Positions 9,118 through 18,101 of a stretch of 64,000 nucleotides of DNA are shown piece by piece. Numbering within the stretch: the stretch's first letter is position 1; the number at the start of each line of letters is the position of its first letter. The notes below the pieces were generated by a model. The model was not told where the DNA came from. It was given only the letters and a program-made list of their open reading frames with translations, and ran no database searches. This DNA comes from Neobacillus dielmonensis (GTDB lineage Bacteria > Bacillota > Bacilli > Bacillales > Cytobacillaceae): positions 1 through 64,000 of the forward strand of contig NZ_HG942078.1 of assembly GCF_000612665.1 (NCBI RefSeq). Direction: 5' to 3'. The position numbers were made by a program, and so were the translations under genes.

Positions 9118-9958
9118 CATTTGTTTCTTTAAGGTACGCTGCCAGTGCTTCCTTCCAATCACGAAGCGGAGTTAAGCCTTGCTCGTCTATCTTCTTCTTG
9201 CTTAGTACTGAGTACTTCGGTCTTGCCGCTGGCCGTGGAAATTCCTCCGTCGTCAAAGGATTAACTTTTACATGTAACCCTGCTTGATTAAAAATTTCAA
9301 CCGCAAAATCGTACCACGAGCAAATTCCGCTGTTAGTAGCGTGATAGATTCCGTATTTTTCTGTTTCCATTAATTCAACCATAAACTTCGCTAAATCAAC
9401 GGTATAGGTTGGTGAACCCATTTGGTCGTGGACCACACCTACCTCGCCGCGTTCCTTGCCAAGGCGAAGCATGGTTTTAACGAAGTTTTGGCCATAGGCG
9501 CCAAATACCCAGGCAGTCCTGACAATATAGAAATTCTCCAGCTGTTCCTTTACGAATTCTTCCCCCGCCAGTTTGGTTCTGCCATAAGCCCCCAGTGGCG
9601 CTGTGGGGTGTCCGACTTCATACGGTTCTGTGGCAGTTCCATCAAATACATAATCCGTACTAATGTATAACAGTTTTGCTCCAGCTTGTTTTGCTGCTTT
9701 GGCTAAATATTTTGTTCCTAAGCCATTGATTAGGTAGGCTAATTCTTCATTCCCTTCAGCTGCATCCACATTTGTATATGCCGCGCAGTGAAGAATGACG
9801 TCTGGTTTTACCTCATTCATAAAGGCCAAAACATCTGCTTCAATGGTAATATCCAATTTGTCACGGTCGGTACCAATGACTTGATGGTTTTTTCTTTCTA
9901 ACTCTAAAACAACATCCTGCCCTAATTGGCCAGCCGCACCTGTAACAACAACCTTCAT
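9107..9958 (-). CDS. rfbD: dTDP-4-dehydrorhamnose reductase
   Basis: A 283-residue short-chain dehydrogenase/reductase that makes dTDP-L-rhamnose, last step of the pathway. The Rossmann motif is VTGAAGQLGQDVV at the N-terminus. STDYVFDG followed by PLGAYGRTKLAGE supplies the Ser/Tyr/Lys catalytic set. The ATG overlaps the last base of the rfbB stop (TAATG), so translation is coupled. It is the fourth gene of the rfbACBD order. Confidence 0.95.
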   Translation of the reverse strand: MKVVVTGAAGQLGQDVVLELERKNHQVIGTDRDKLDITIEADVLAFMNEVKPDVILHCAAYTNVDAAEGNEELAYLINGLGTKYLAKAAKQAGAKLLYISTDYVFDGTATEPYEVGHPTAPLGAYGRTKLAGEEFVKEQLENFYIVRTAWVFGAYGQNFVKTMLRLGKERGEVGVVHDQMGSPTYTVDLAKFMVELMETEKYGIYHATNSGICSWYDFAVEIFNQAGLHVKVNPLTTEEFPRPAARPKYSVLSKKKIDEQGLTPLRDWKEALAAYLKETNEKN

Positions 9959-10980
9959 TATTCTACCCCTAATCTGTCGCCATACTGCGATTTAAAGTAT
10001 TCCTGGTATTCACCGGAAATGATATTTTCCCACCATTCGCGATTGTTTAAATACCAATCAATTGTTTCTTTAATACCTGTATCGAAATTATGCTTTGGCT
10101 GCCAGCCGAGTTCCGTACGCAATTTTGTGGCATCGATGGCATAACGGCGGTCATGGCCTGGACGGTCTTTTACATATTTAATTAACGACTCAGGCTTCCC
10201 AAGCTGTTTTAGGATGGTTTTAACAATATCAATGTTGGTCCGTTCGTTATTGCCGCCAACGTTGTATACCTCACCGTCGCGTCCCTTATGAAGCACAAGG
10301 TCAATCGCTTGGCAATGGTCTTCAACATAAAGCCAATCGCGGATATTTAAGCCGTCACCATAAACAGGAAGTTCTTTATCGTTTAATGCATTAATAATCA
10401 TTAATGGAATCAGTTTTTCTGGGAAATGGTATGGACCATAGTTATTAGAACAACGTGTAATATTGACTGGCAGCCCAAACGTTTCATGATAAGCACGAAC
10501 AAGCAAGTCAGCCCCAGCTTTACTTGCACTATAAGGACTATTTGCTGCTAATGGAGTTTCTTCTGTAAAATAACCAGTCTCGCCCAAGGTGCCATACACC
10601 TCATCAGTTGAAACCTGAAGGTACTTTTTCACATCAAAGCTTTTTGCTGCATCCAATAAAGCAAGAGTACCTTGAATATTGGTTTGAACAAAAATCCCCG
10701 GATCTGTGATACTTCTGTCCACGTGTGATTCTGCAGCAAAGTTAATGACAAAATCAAACTTTTCCTCTTGAAATAATCCTTGTACAAAGTCGCGATCAGC
10801 AATATCACCACGAACAAACTTGTAGTTTGGCTTATTTTCAATGTCCTTTAAATTTTCTAGATTACCTGCGTAAGTTAGTAAGTCTAAATTAACAATGTTA
10901 TAATCAGGATATTTATTGACCATGTAGCGGACAAAGTTGCTTCCAATAAAGCCTGCCCCGCCTGTAACTAATAATTTCAT
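9958..10980 (-). CDS. rfbB: dTDP-glucose 4,6-dehydratase
   Basis: A 340-residue extended SDR enzyme converting dTDP-glucose to dTDP-4-keto-6-deoxyglucose. It shows the NAD-binding GGAGFIGSNFV at the N-terminus, the catalytic STDEVYGTLGE region and YSASKAGADLLVRAYHETFG. The frame opens nine codons further upstream, but ATG 10980 has an AGGAGG site six bases away. It lies 10 bp after rfbC. Confidence 0.96.
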   Translation of the reverse strand: MKLLVTGGAGFIGSNFVRYMVNKYPDYNIVNLDLLTYAGNLENLKDIENKPNYKFVRGDIADRDFVQGLFQEEKFDFVINFAAESHVDRSITDPGIFVQTNIQGTLALLDAAKSFDVKKYLQVSTDEVYGTLGETGYFTEETPLAANSPYSASKAGADLLVRAYHETFGLPVNITRCSNNYGPYHFPEKLIPLMIINALNDKELPVYGDGLNIRDWLYVEDHCQAIDLVLHKGRDGEVYNVGGNNERTNIDIVKTILKQLGKPESLIKYVKDRPGHDRRYAIDATKLRTELGWQPKHNFDTGIKETIDWYLNNREWWENIISGEYQEYFKSQYGDRLGVE

Positions 10981-10990
10981 ATGCTGCCTC

Positions 10991-11551
10991 CTATTTCTCG
11001 TAAACAAAATTGAGATGTGTTGCGTCCTTTAGCCTAGGATGTTTTGTATCCTTTTCAGAAAGAACAGGATTAGTTGTCGGCCAATCTATGCCTAAATCTG
11101 GGTCATTCCACAAAATACCGCCATCATGTTCCGGAGAATAATATTCGTCCACTTTATAGGCAACGGTAGTGTCCGGAACCAATGTGCAGAAACCGTGAGC
11201 AAAGCCCTTTGGCACTAACAGCTGCCGTTTATTCTCCGAACTCAATATGACTCCAACCCACTGGCCGTAAGTCGGGGATCCCTTGCGAATATCGACGGCT
11301 ACATCGTAAATGGCCCCAGTAATGCAGCGGACGATCTTTGTTTGTGCTTTAGGATTCAACTGAAAGTGAAGCCCTCTTAACGTCCCTGTTGGTGCAGAGA
11401 GAGACTGGTTGTCCTGTACAAAATCATATTGTAAACCAAGGCTTTCAAAAATTTCTTTATTATAGCTTTCCATAAAGTAGCCGCGATGATCTCCGAATAC
11501 TTTAGGTTCTAGTATTTTTACATCAGGTATTTTTGTTTCAATCATATTCAT
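10991..11551 (-). CDS. rfbC: dTDP-4-dehydrorhamnose 3,5-epimerase
   Basis: A 186-residue cupin-fold epimerase. Recognisable motifs are FGDHRGYFMESYN near the N-terminus, LRGLHFQ with the catalytic His, and PKGFAHGFCTL. It acts between RfbB and RfbD in dTDP-L-rhamnose synthesis. A GAGG site lies eight bases before ATG 11551; a second ATG two codons on is also possible. The gap to rfbA is 14 bp. Confidence 0.95.
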   Translation of the reverse strand: MNMIETKIPDVKILEPKVFGDHRGYFMESYNKEIFESLGLQYDFVQDNQSLSAPTGTLRGLHFQLNPKAQTKIVRCITGAIYDVAVDIRKGSPTYGQWVGVILSSENKRQLLVPKGFAHGFCTLVPDTTVAYKVDEYYSPEHDGGILWNDPDLGIDWPTTNPVLSEKDTKHPRLKDATHLNFVYEK

Positions 11552-11565
11552 ATCTCTTACCTCGC

Positions 11566-12444
11566 TTATGGATTGATTCCTTGGGTAGCTATTTTAATTA
11601 GATATTGACCATATTGGTTTTTTTTCAGCGGCTCAGCAAGCTCAATAAGCTTTTCCTTAGTAATATAACCCATTTTGAATGCAATCTCTTCAAGACAGGC
11701 AATTTTTAATGATTGCCGTTTTTCGACTGTTTCTATAAACTGGGAAGCCTCTAAAAGGGATGCATGTGTCCCTGTATCCAGCCAAGCATAGCCTCGGCCT
11801 AGAAGTTCTACATTTAACTCGCCCATTTCCAGATATGCTTTATTAATATCGGTAATTTCCAATTCACCACGTGCCGATGGCTGAATATTCTTTGCTATAT
11901 TTACAACACGATTATCATAAAAATATAGTCCAGTTACAGCATAATTTGATTTTGGTACCTCAGGCTTTTCTTCAATAGAAATAGCCTTTCCTTCTTGGTC
12001 AAACTCAACGACTCCAAACCGTTCTGGATCATTTACATAATAACCAAACACGGTTGCTCCTGCTTCTCGCGCCGCAGCCTTTTTAAGCAGGCTCGTCAGA
12101 CCGTGTCCGTAGAATATATTATCACCAAGCACCAGTGCGACGTTATCACCACCAATAAACTCATCACCTAAAATAAACGCCTGGGCTAATCCGCCTGGAT
12201 GCGGCTGAATTTTATATGTAAAGTTCATCCCTAAATCAGAGCCGTCCCCCAAAATTTGTTCAAAACGAGCTGTATCCTCAGGTGTCGAAATAATCAAGAT
12301 ATCTTTAATTCCGGCTAACATTAAAACGGATAGCGGGTAATAAATCATTGGTTTGTCATAAACAGGCAATAACTGCTTTGAAACAACCTTTGTCAATGGA
12401 TATAGCCTAGTGCCACTTCCTCCGGCTAGGATTATGCCTTTCAT
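11566..12444 (-). CDS. rfbA: Glucose-1-phosphate thymidylyltransferase
   Basis: A 292-residue nucleotidyltransferase that starts the dTDP-rhamnose pathway. The signature [20 protein letters not shown] is at the N-terminus, with [15 protein letters not shown] following, and [10 protein letters not shown] and EKPEVPKSN further on. It heads the rfbACBD block. The 115 bp upstream separate it from a glycosyltransferase gene of the same direction. Confidence 0.96.
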   Translation of the reverse strand: MKGIILAGGSGTRLYPLTKVVSKQLLPVYDKPMIYYPLSVLMLAGIKDILIISTPEDTARFEQILGDGSDLGMNFTYKIQPHPGGLAQAFILGDEFIGGDNVALVLGDNIFYGHGLTSLLKKAAAREAGATVFGYYVNDPERFGVVEFDQEGKAISIEEKPEVPKSNYAVTGLYFYDNRVVNIAKNIQPSARGELEITDINKAYLEMGELNVELLGRGYAWLDTGTHASLLEASQFIETVEKRQSLKIACLEEIAFKMGYITKEKLIELAEPLKKNQYGQYLIKIATQGINP

Positions 12445-12559
12445 TTAATCCAACTCCTTTTTTATTTTTCTACAAAAATCGTCACGTTCCCCTTCCTCAT
12501 TATAAAGAAGGTTGTTGTGAAAAGACAAACAGGAACACAAATGTAATAAAATCGTAAAA

Positions 12560-13270
12560 TCAGGAACGGTTGGAACGGGTAATGGCAGAAATTGTTCTTA
12601 GACGTCCTTTAATCTGCTCTGATAAAGACCTCTTTTTCATCCCGGTAACATTTCCACCGTGGCGGACATATTTCATAAGTGGTTTATCAATAAAGACGAT
12701 TTTCTTCTTTTTCTTCATACAAACGAGCGCAATCCATTGGTCATGCATTTCAATCGATGCTGGGAATGGTAAGATGTCTGACACCAATTCCTTTCGAAAA
12801 GCCATCATTGCTCCAGTGTAAGCATTTTTTACAATATTCCCGATTATCCCCTGTTTCAAGTTGTTATGATTATAATGATTCCAAGATGAATCAAGTGTCT
12901 CAAGGTTGCCATTTACGACGGTTGCATCATGAACCACAAGAACAGCATTTTGTTCTTGAAAAGCCTTTAAAACTGTAGCTACTTTATCATCTTCCCAAAC
13001 GTCATCTTGATCACATAGAAAGATGATATCTCCTTTTGCCAGAGATATCGCCTTTTCAAAACTCTTAATAGCGCCTGAATTCCGCTCATTCACATGGACC
13101 TTTACACGCTCACCAAATGTTTGGTGTATTAGCTGAATCGTACGATCCTTCGAACAATCATCAACAACTATGACTTCATCTTCGTTAGTAAGCTGTTTAA
13201 TCACAGAATTCAACTGGCGAATAACAAATTCTTCTCCATTATAGGTGGCTAAACAAACAGTTAATTTCAT
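12560..13270 (-). CDS. GT2 glycosyltransferase, rhamnosyltransferase-like
   Basis: A 236-residue GT-A fold family 2 glycosyltransferase. The N-terminus VCLATYNGEEFVIRQLNS and the DVIVVDDCSKDRT-type run are the nucleotide-binding side; FLCDQDDVWEDDK holds the DXD-like metal motif usual in rhamnan/capsule rhamnosyltransferases. It probably adds one sugar of the repeat unit on the cytoplasmic face. It is 14 bp downstream of another GT2 gene. The sugar it transfers cannot be read from the sequence; rhamnose is favoured by the adjacent rfb genes. Confidence 0.88.
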   Translation of the reverse strand: MKLTVCLATYNGEEFVIRQLNSVIKQLTNEDEVIVVDDCSKDRTIQLIHQTFGERVKVHVNERNSGAIKSFEKAISLAKGDIIFLCDQDDVWEDDKVATVLKAFQEQNAVLVVHDATVVNGNLETLDSSWNHYNHNNLKQGIIGNIVKNAYTGAMMAFRKELVSDILPFPASIEMHDQWIALVCMKKKKKIVFIDKPLMKYVRHGGNVTGMKKRSLSEQIKGRLRTISAITRSNRS

Positions 13271-13284
13271 TAAATAAAACTCCT

Positions 13285-14121
13285 CTACACTGAAAAAAGC
13301 CGGCGCAATGTATATAAAGCGATTTTTTTATTTTTGACAAGTAATACCTGCTTAATAAGACGTTTAACCAGCTGTTTTCGATAGAATGGATACAAATCTT
13401 TTTTAAAATTTTTATAAAAATTAATTTCTGACTCTAAAATACTTTGATACCGTTTTAATGATACTCGACTATAATCCATAACCGATAATTCATGGTTAAG
13501 GGAAATCTCCCATAGCCAAACCTTAAATCCCTGCTCATATATTTTATAAAATAGCCAATGGTCCAGATAATCTAACGGGAAGGACTCATTAAACCCGCCT
13601 ATGGAGTTTAAAAAGTCTACAGAAACAAGTGCTCCAGAGTTTATTGCCATAACAGGTTCATTTTGGATCCCTGCTTCTGGTCGTTTTTCCGCTAGCGGTC
13701 TTAGGGTATGACTAAATACTGGCGAAATCATCACGTTCTCACTAATAATTTTCGGGACAACCGCTGCCACTTCCTTAGGAAATGCCGGAATATCCAGTAT
13801 CTGTTGAATATACTTATCAGTTAACTCAGTGTCATGGTCTAGTAATAAAAGCCATTGGCTCCCATTTTCTTTTGCTCTTGACCAGGCACTATTATAGGCT
13901 GTTGCTATTCCCAAGTTTCTGGGATCATGGATATAGGAAATATGTATCCCCCTAGAGAGGGAAGGAACCAGGTTCTGTTTTTCAGGGCTATTATCATAAA
14001 TAATCAGCTCAAGTTCTGAACAGTCCATGTTGTTCGTAAAAAGGTGCTTTTCTAATGATTGGAATGTTTTACTTTCGTCGAGTTTTTGTTTATATAGGAC
14101 AACCACCATTGTTATTTTCAT
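13285..14121 (-). CDS. GT2 glycosyltransferase
   Basis: A 278-residue family 2 glycosyltransferase. ITMVVVLYKQKL starts the GT-A fold; DNSPEK, NLGIATAYNSAW and LLLLDHDTELTD contain the donor and metal-binding segments, and NSGALVSVDFLNSIGGFNES the acceptor side. It resembles rhamnosyltransferases of capsule and O-antigen loci. Its ATG overlaps the end of the Wzy-like gene by four bases (ATGA type), so the two are translationally coupled. Confidence 0.86.
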   Translation of the reverse strand: MKITMVVVLYKQKLDESKTFQSLEKHLFTNNMDCSELELIIYDNSPEKQNLVPSLSRGIHISYIHDPRNLGIATAYNSAWSRAKENGSQWLLLLDHDTELTDKYIQQILDIPAFPKEVAAVVPKIISENVMISPVFSHTLRPLAEKRPEAGIQNEPVMAINSGALVSVDFLNSIGGFNESFPLDYLDHWLFYKIYEQGFKVWLWEISLNHELSVMDYSRVSLKRYQSILESEINFYKNFKKDLYPFYRKQLVKRLIKQVLLVKNKKIALYTLRRLFSV

Positions 14122-15470
14122 ACCGTTTCCTCATTTACCCTGTTTTCTTTAATCTTATGGGATACAACAAGTAAAATTAGGAAAAAGATAATACCGATTG
14201 GATTATTAATGAATGGATTAATATTAGTTAATAATAAAATGCCCATAAAGACTGACATTAAAGAGATATCTAATGATGTTAACTTATAACCTGTTTTATA
14301 TGCTTTATAATAGTTATAGTAAATGATTAGGAATAAGTATACCCAAGTCGCAAATCCAATCAACCCTTGTTCCACCAAAACATCCAAAAAGCTCATCTCA
14401 AGGCCTGTAATTCTTCCGGCTACTTCTGTTCCATATCCTGTTCCTATGATTAAATTAGCAGGTTGAAGAAGAATATCCTTAGATGCAATTATAAATTCCA
14501 TTCGAGCATTTACACTGACATCATTCACGGAAGGTTTTTCTGATCCACTTGTGGTTTTTCCTTTATCTGCAGGAACCTCCTGGGCAGGAGTAACTTCAAA
14601 TCGCTCAAGCGTCATATATTTATACAAAAACGGCACGGCTATCATAACAACAAGAGAAATTATGAACTTCCTAAGAAACTGTTTAGATTGGATTAATTTT
14701 TGGACTTTTTTCGATAAACCTTTAATCGGGTCAACGATTACTTTTACATCAAGGATGATGATCATTAATAAGCTCAATAGGAAGGCAAGCAAGAACCCCC
14801 TAGTTTCTGACCAAATTAATGAAATAGAGCCGAAAAAGACAATGGCAATGTTCAATTGACCATACTTTCTATTAAGTAGGTCATTTAAAGCAATTATCAA
14901 ACCGACTAATACAAAGAAATGACTTTTGTAAAACACACTATTGCTTGGTCTAAAATATAAATCATCATTCATGAGCCAATTCATAAAATCATAAAAGGGT
15001 TTAAAATTGGCAGCAAATATGGTCTTTCCCAATAATGACACGACAATGGTAAAAACTGCTACAGTTAATGCACTATACTTAATTAAAGTAATGACTTTAT
15101 TTAAAGAGAATCGATCCTTAGCTATATAATAAGCTAATGGAAAGTACATGACGAAAAAGGATACCCTTAGAAAATCGGTCACAATCGCCCCCAACGGATG
15201 CCCTTTTAATAAACCAATTACACTGCTTGCTCCAAACCAAAACAGCAGTAAATAAATTCCAATACTAACTGGATTAAAGTTAATAAAGGTATTTATCTCC
15301 TTATTAAAAAAGGATTTATTTTTTAACATACGGTATACAAACGTTACAAAAAGAAGGAGAAACAAAATTTGCCGAATGGACACAAAACCGAAATCAATTA
15401 GTCTCCCCCCTCCTCCAACAAAAAGCTCTATAAAAAATATCGTTAATAATATTTTTTCAAACTTATTCAT
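14118..15470 (-). CDS. Wzy/O-antigen-ligase-like membrane protein
   Basis: A 450-residue membrane protein with about 11-12 hydrophobic segments. The region WSETRGFLLAFLLS and a large outside loop ending in LIIGTGYGTEVAGRI, followed by FLDVLVEQGLIGF, match the Wzy_C/O-antigen ligase family. In a Wzx/Wzy-type pathway it would polymerise exported repeat units on the outer face. A hydrophilic stretch near residues 290-320 is rich in Ser, Lys and Pro and probably lies outside. It is the first gene of a run that continues through two GT2 genes into the rfb operon. Confidence 0.82.
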   Translation of the reverse strand: MNKFEKILLTIFFIELFVGGGGRLIDFGFVSIRQILFLLLFVTFVYRMLKNKSFFNKEINTFINFNPVSIGIYLLLFWFGASSVIGLLKGHPLGAIVTDFLRVSFFVMYFPLAYYIAKDRFSLNKVITLIKYSALTVAVFTIVVSLLGKTIFAANFKPFYDFMNWLMNDDLYFRPSNSVFYKSHFFVLVGLIIALNDLLNRKYGQLNIAIVFFGSISLIWSETRGFLLAFLLSLLMIIILDVKVIVDPIKGLSKKVQKLIQSKQFLRKFIISLVVMIAVPFLYKYMTLERFEVTPAQEVPADKGKTTSGSEKPSVNDVSVNARMEFIIASKDILLQPANLIIGTGYGTEVAGRITGLEMSFLDVLVEQGLIGFATWVYLFLIIYYNYYKAYKTGYKLTSLDISLMSVFMGILLLTNINPFINNPIGIIFFLILLVVSHKIKENRVNEETV

Positions 15471-15576
15471 GAAAGTATTCCTCTCCTACTTCCTGATTAA
15501 ATATTTTAATTTTCCCTCTATCTCGCTGATTCTATTAGTACTTTTAATTGGTATTTAGTAATCTTTTTTAAGAATG

Positions 15577-15654
15577 GGCTCTGTTAAACGACAACGTTGA
15601 TTTTTTTAACTCTGTTGGTTGGAGCGGAAATCAACAGCCATATTTAACAGAGCC
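15577..15654. mobile_element. 78-bp MITE-like element with perfect inverted ends
   Basis: The ends GGCTCTGTTAAA and TTTAACAGAGCC are exact 12-bp inverted repeats. Flanks are TAAGAATG (15569-15576) and TAAGAATT (15655-15662), an 8-bp target duplication with one late mismatch. It encodes nothing. It sits directly at the stop codon of the adjacent glycosyltransferase gene. The GGCTCT ends and 8-bp duplications suggest mobilisation by an ISL3-type transposase, which is inference. Confidence 0.8.
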
Positions 15655-15660
15655 TAAGAA

Positions 15661-16446
15661 TTAAAACCAACGCCATCCCCATTTATTGAAAAACTTAGCC
15701 ATTGATTGCATAAAAATTTGAAACAACTTTTTATTCTTATGAGCTCCCCGTTCATAATAATGAACCACTTTAGAAAAAGGAGTATACACAATGCGCTTTC
15801 CTCGCTTCTCCAGTTCTAAACAAAAATCATAATCCTCGAAGTACATAAAGTACCGATCATCAAATCCACCTATTTCCTTAAAGTCCCTTCCCCTTAATAA
15901 CATAAAACAGCCAGACCCAATCCGAATATCCACTTCCCGATCATCCGGTATATTCCTTAACTCATAGGAGGCTAATCGCTTATCAAACATCTTCTTCATA
16001 AAACGGAATGGTACAAAACGTAAAAAGTAATCAAATACCGTAACTCGGTTACGCATTAAATGCTGAGTGGAACCATCCGAATTAAGTACTTTAGGTACTA
16101 ACAATGAAATGGACTCATCACCATCCATAATTTCCAACATTTTAAGTAAATCTTGTTTAACTAATATAATATCAGGGTTGAAAACCAAAAAATATTTTTC
16201 CGGGGCATTTAACAAGTTGTAATTATGGCCAAACCCAAAACCATTGTTTTCATGATAAAAAGTAATATCGACAAAATCTTCGTATTGTTTTAGCCGGTTT
16301 TTGTATTCTTCACTTGAGTTATTATCAAAGATAATAATACGAAAATTCTCGTCACCTCGAAATTCACTTTTTAAATTTTCAAGAACATCGAAGATATGAC
16401 TGCTGTTATAAGTAACGATGCTTATTGCAACCTTGGCATTAGTCAT
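15661..16446 (-). CDS. GT2 glycosyltransferase, WbbL-like
   Basis: A 261-residue family 2 glycosyltransferase. VAISIVTYNSSHIF, FDNNSSEE, ENNGFGFGHNYNL, FLVFNPDI (metal/donor site) and FMYFEDYDFCLELEKRG are the expected GT-A motifs; the pattern is that of rhamnosyl or galactofuranosyl transferases such as WbbL. The frame opens 19 codons earlier, but ATG 16446 is chosen because the conserved fold starts directly after it; the ribosome site (AAAGAG) is weak. It stands alone between two MITE-like elements, and its stop codon is part of the target duplication of one of them. Confidence 0.87.
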   Translation of the reverse strand: MTNAKVAISIVTYNSSHIFDVLENLKSEFRGDENFRIIIFDNNSSEEYKNRLKQYEDFVDITFYHENNGFGFGHNYNLLNAPEKYFLVFNPDIILVKQDLLKMLEIMDGDESISLLVPKVLNSDGSTQHLMRNRVTVFDYFLRFVPFRFMKKMFDKRLASYELRNIPDDREVDIRIGSGCFMLLRGRDFKEIGGFDDRYFMYFEDYDFCLELEKRGKRIVYTPFSKVVHYYERGAHKNKKLFQIFMQSMAKFFNKWGWRWF

Positions 16447-16593
16447 TTTTTTCACTCTTTCATTAAATGTTATTTTAAATTGGAACGATTTAATGTGTAA
16501 CACTTTGATTTAAAATTCGACTATATATAATGAAGTAAATATCCTTTAGAAATCATTTTTTAATAAAACTTACGGTAGTAGCCTTTTATAAAA

Positions 16594-16747
16594 GGCTCTG
16601 TTAAACGATACTGTTAATTTTTCAACTCTGTTTATTGGAGCGGAAGGCGCTCGACTCCTGCGGGAGTACGCGCCGAGGAGGCTCCCCGGCACGCCCGCAG
16701 AAAGCGAGCGACTGGAGCGGAAATCAACAGCCATATTTAATAGAGCC
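16594..16747. mobile_element. 154-bp MITE-like element with nested GC-rich module
   Basis: The ends GGCTCTGTTAAA and TTTAATAGAGCC form inverted repeats with one mismatch. The flanks TTATAAAA at 16586-16593 and 16748-16755 are an exact 8-bp target duplication. Inside, a GC-rich module of about 76 bp is bracketed by direct repeats TGGAGCGGAA; the copy at 15577 lacks this module and keeps a single TGGAGCGGAA. No coding capacity. Confidence 0.85.
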
Positions 16748-16837
16748 TTATAAAAAATTCAAAATCATAACAAGTCTAAATTATAGCATCATCTTGTCAG
16801 AATTTGTACTTTATCTGTCGATTTTTTTATTTTCCAG

Positions 16838-16866
16838 TTGAACTGTGACTAGTTCAATATTATAAT
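16838..16866 (+). promoter_or_regulatory. SigA-type promoter of the LCP gene with overlapping inverted repeat
   Basis: TTGAAC (16838-16843), 17 bases, then TATAAT (16861-16866). The -35 box is the left arm of a 7-bp inverted repeat TTGAACT-N6-AGTTCAA (16838-16857), which could be an operator covering the promoter. Confidence 0.75.
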
Positions 16867-16924
16867 TTCTAGTATGATTGTCCTTAGTATCGCCTAAATT
16901 TTGAAAAAGAAGGGATTAATATAA

Positions 16925-17920
16925 ATGAATTCTACTAGAGAAAGCAGAAAAACGAAAAAGAAAAAGCGGAAGTGGTTACGTTACAGCCTTTTGTTAATTT
17001 TTGTTTTAGTAATTGGAGGAGGCATTTATTTTTATAACGTCTACACCAATGTTGCCAGCGCTGTTGATAAAATGAATAAGCCTATCTCTAGAGAAGTATC
17101 CCAGAAACGTGAAACAAAAGTGGAAGTCGAGCAAAAGGATCCTATTTCAATCCTGTTAGTTGGTGTCGATGAACGCGAGGGCGATAGAGGACGTACAGAT
17201 TCAATGCTAGTCATTACAGTTAACCCTGAAACTAAATCTACTAAAATATTAAGTATCCCTCGTGATACACGCACAAAGCTTATTAATAAAAGCAACCCAA
17301 ATAAGAACCACATTGATAAGATAAATGCTGCTTATGCCTACGGTGGTATTGAAGAAAGTATTGAAACAGTAGAAAACTTTCTAAATGTCCCAATTGATTA
17401 CTATGTACAAGTTAATATGGAAGGCTTTAAGGATATTGTTGACGCTGTTGGAGGAATTGATGTAGATAACAAGTATGCTTTTGAATTAGATGGCGTCACA
17501 TTAAAAAAAGGTCCTCAACATTTGGATGGTATACAGGCACTTCAATATGCCCGGATGAGAAAAGCTGATCCAAGAGGAGACTTTGGCCGTGCCGAAAGAC
17601 AACGTGAAGTTATTTCAAAAATTATTGATAAAGGTAAATCGATTTCAACACTAACAAAATATGATGATATTCTTGCTGCATTAGAAGATAATATCAAAAC
17701 CAATTTGACTTTAAGTGACATCATTGATATCCAGTCATCTTATAAAACTGCTGCTGAGACGATTGAAAAGTTAGAAATTCCAGGTGACGGAAAAATGATT
17801 AATGGCGGATGGTATTTTATCGTTCAAGATGAAACCAGACAAAGCATATCTGATCAACTACGCCAACATTTAGATCTTCAGACGGAGCAAGTTGCAAGAA
17901 TTAATATTAACAGTAATTAA
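16925..17920 (+). CDS. LytR-CpsA-Psr (LCP) family wall polymer ligase
   Basis: A 331-residue type II membrane protein: a highly basic N-terminus (about 1-17), one membrane segment (about 18-38) and an extracellular LCP domain. The motifs DSMLVITVNPETK, ILSIPRDTR and ARMRKADPRGDFGRAERQR hold the Arg and Asp residues that bind the pyrophosphate lipid. LCP enzymes attach teichoic acids or capsular polymers from undecaprenyl pyrophosphate to peptidoglycan, which fits its place inside the polysaccharide locus. The ATG has AAGAAGGG upstream. It is the only plus-strand gene of the locus, with its own promoter and terminator. TagU/TagT/TagV cannot be told apart from sequence alone. Confidence 0.93.
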   Translation: MNSTRESRKTKKKKRKWLRYSLLLIFVLVIGGGIYFYNVYTNVASAVDKMNKPISREVSQKRETKVEVEQKDPISILLVGVDEREGDRGRTDSMLVITVNPETKSTKILSIPRDTRTKLINKSNPNKNHIDKINAAYAYGGIEESIETVENFLNVPIDYYVQVNMEGFKDIVDAVGGIDVDNKYAFELDGVTLKKGPQHLDGIQALQYARMRKADPRGDFGRAERQREVISKIIDKGKSISTLTKYDDILAALEDNIKTNLTLSDIIDIQSSYKTAAETIEKLEIPGDGKMINGGWYFIVQDETRQSISDQLRQHLDLQTEQVARININSN

Positions 17921-17963
17921 CAAAAGCCTCCCTTATCTCAAAAAATAAGGGAGGCTTTTGTCT
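17921..17963 (+). terminator. Strong intrinsic terminator after the LCP gene
   Basis: CAAAAGCCTCCCTTAT pairs perfectly with ATAAGGGAGGCTTTTG around an 8-base loop; the T run is part of the right arm. It starts directly after the stop codon and may also work on the minus strand. Confidence 0.9.
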
Positions 17964-18004
17964 TATAGTAAATCATAAAGTTATAAGCTGATTCCTGCCC
18001 AATT

Positions 18005-18073
18005 TAGGCTCCCCGGTACGCCCGCTGAAAGTGAGCTATTGGGGCGGAATCAACAGCCATATTTAACAGGACC
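18005..18073. repeat. Truncated copy of the MITE-like repeat
   Basis: GGCTCCCCGG, GCGGAATCAACAGCCATATT and a right end TTTAACAGGACC match the right half of the element at 16594-16747, with several substitutions. The left end is absent. Confidence 0.7.
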
Positions 18074-18101
18074 AAGATAATAGGGTGAAAGGTTAATTAT
18101 C

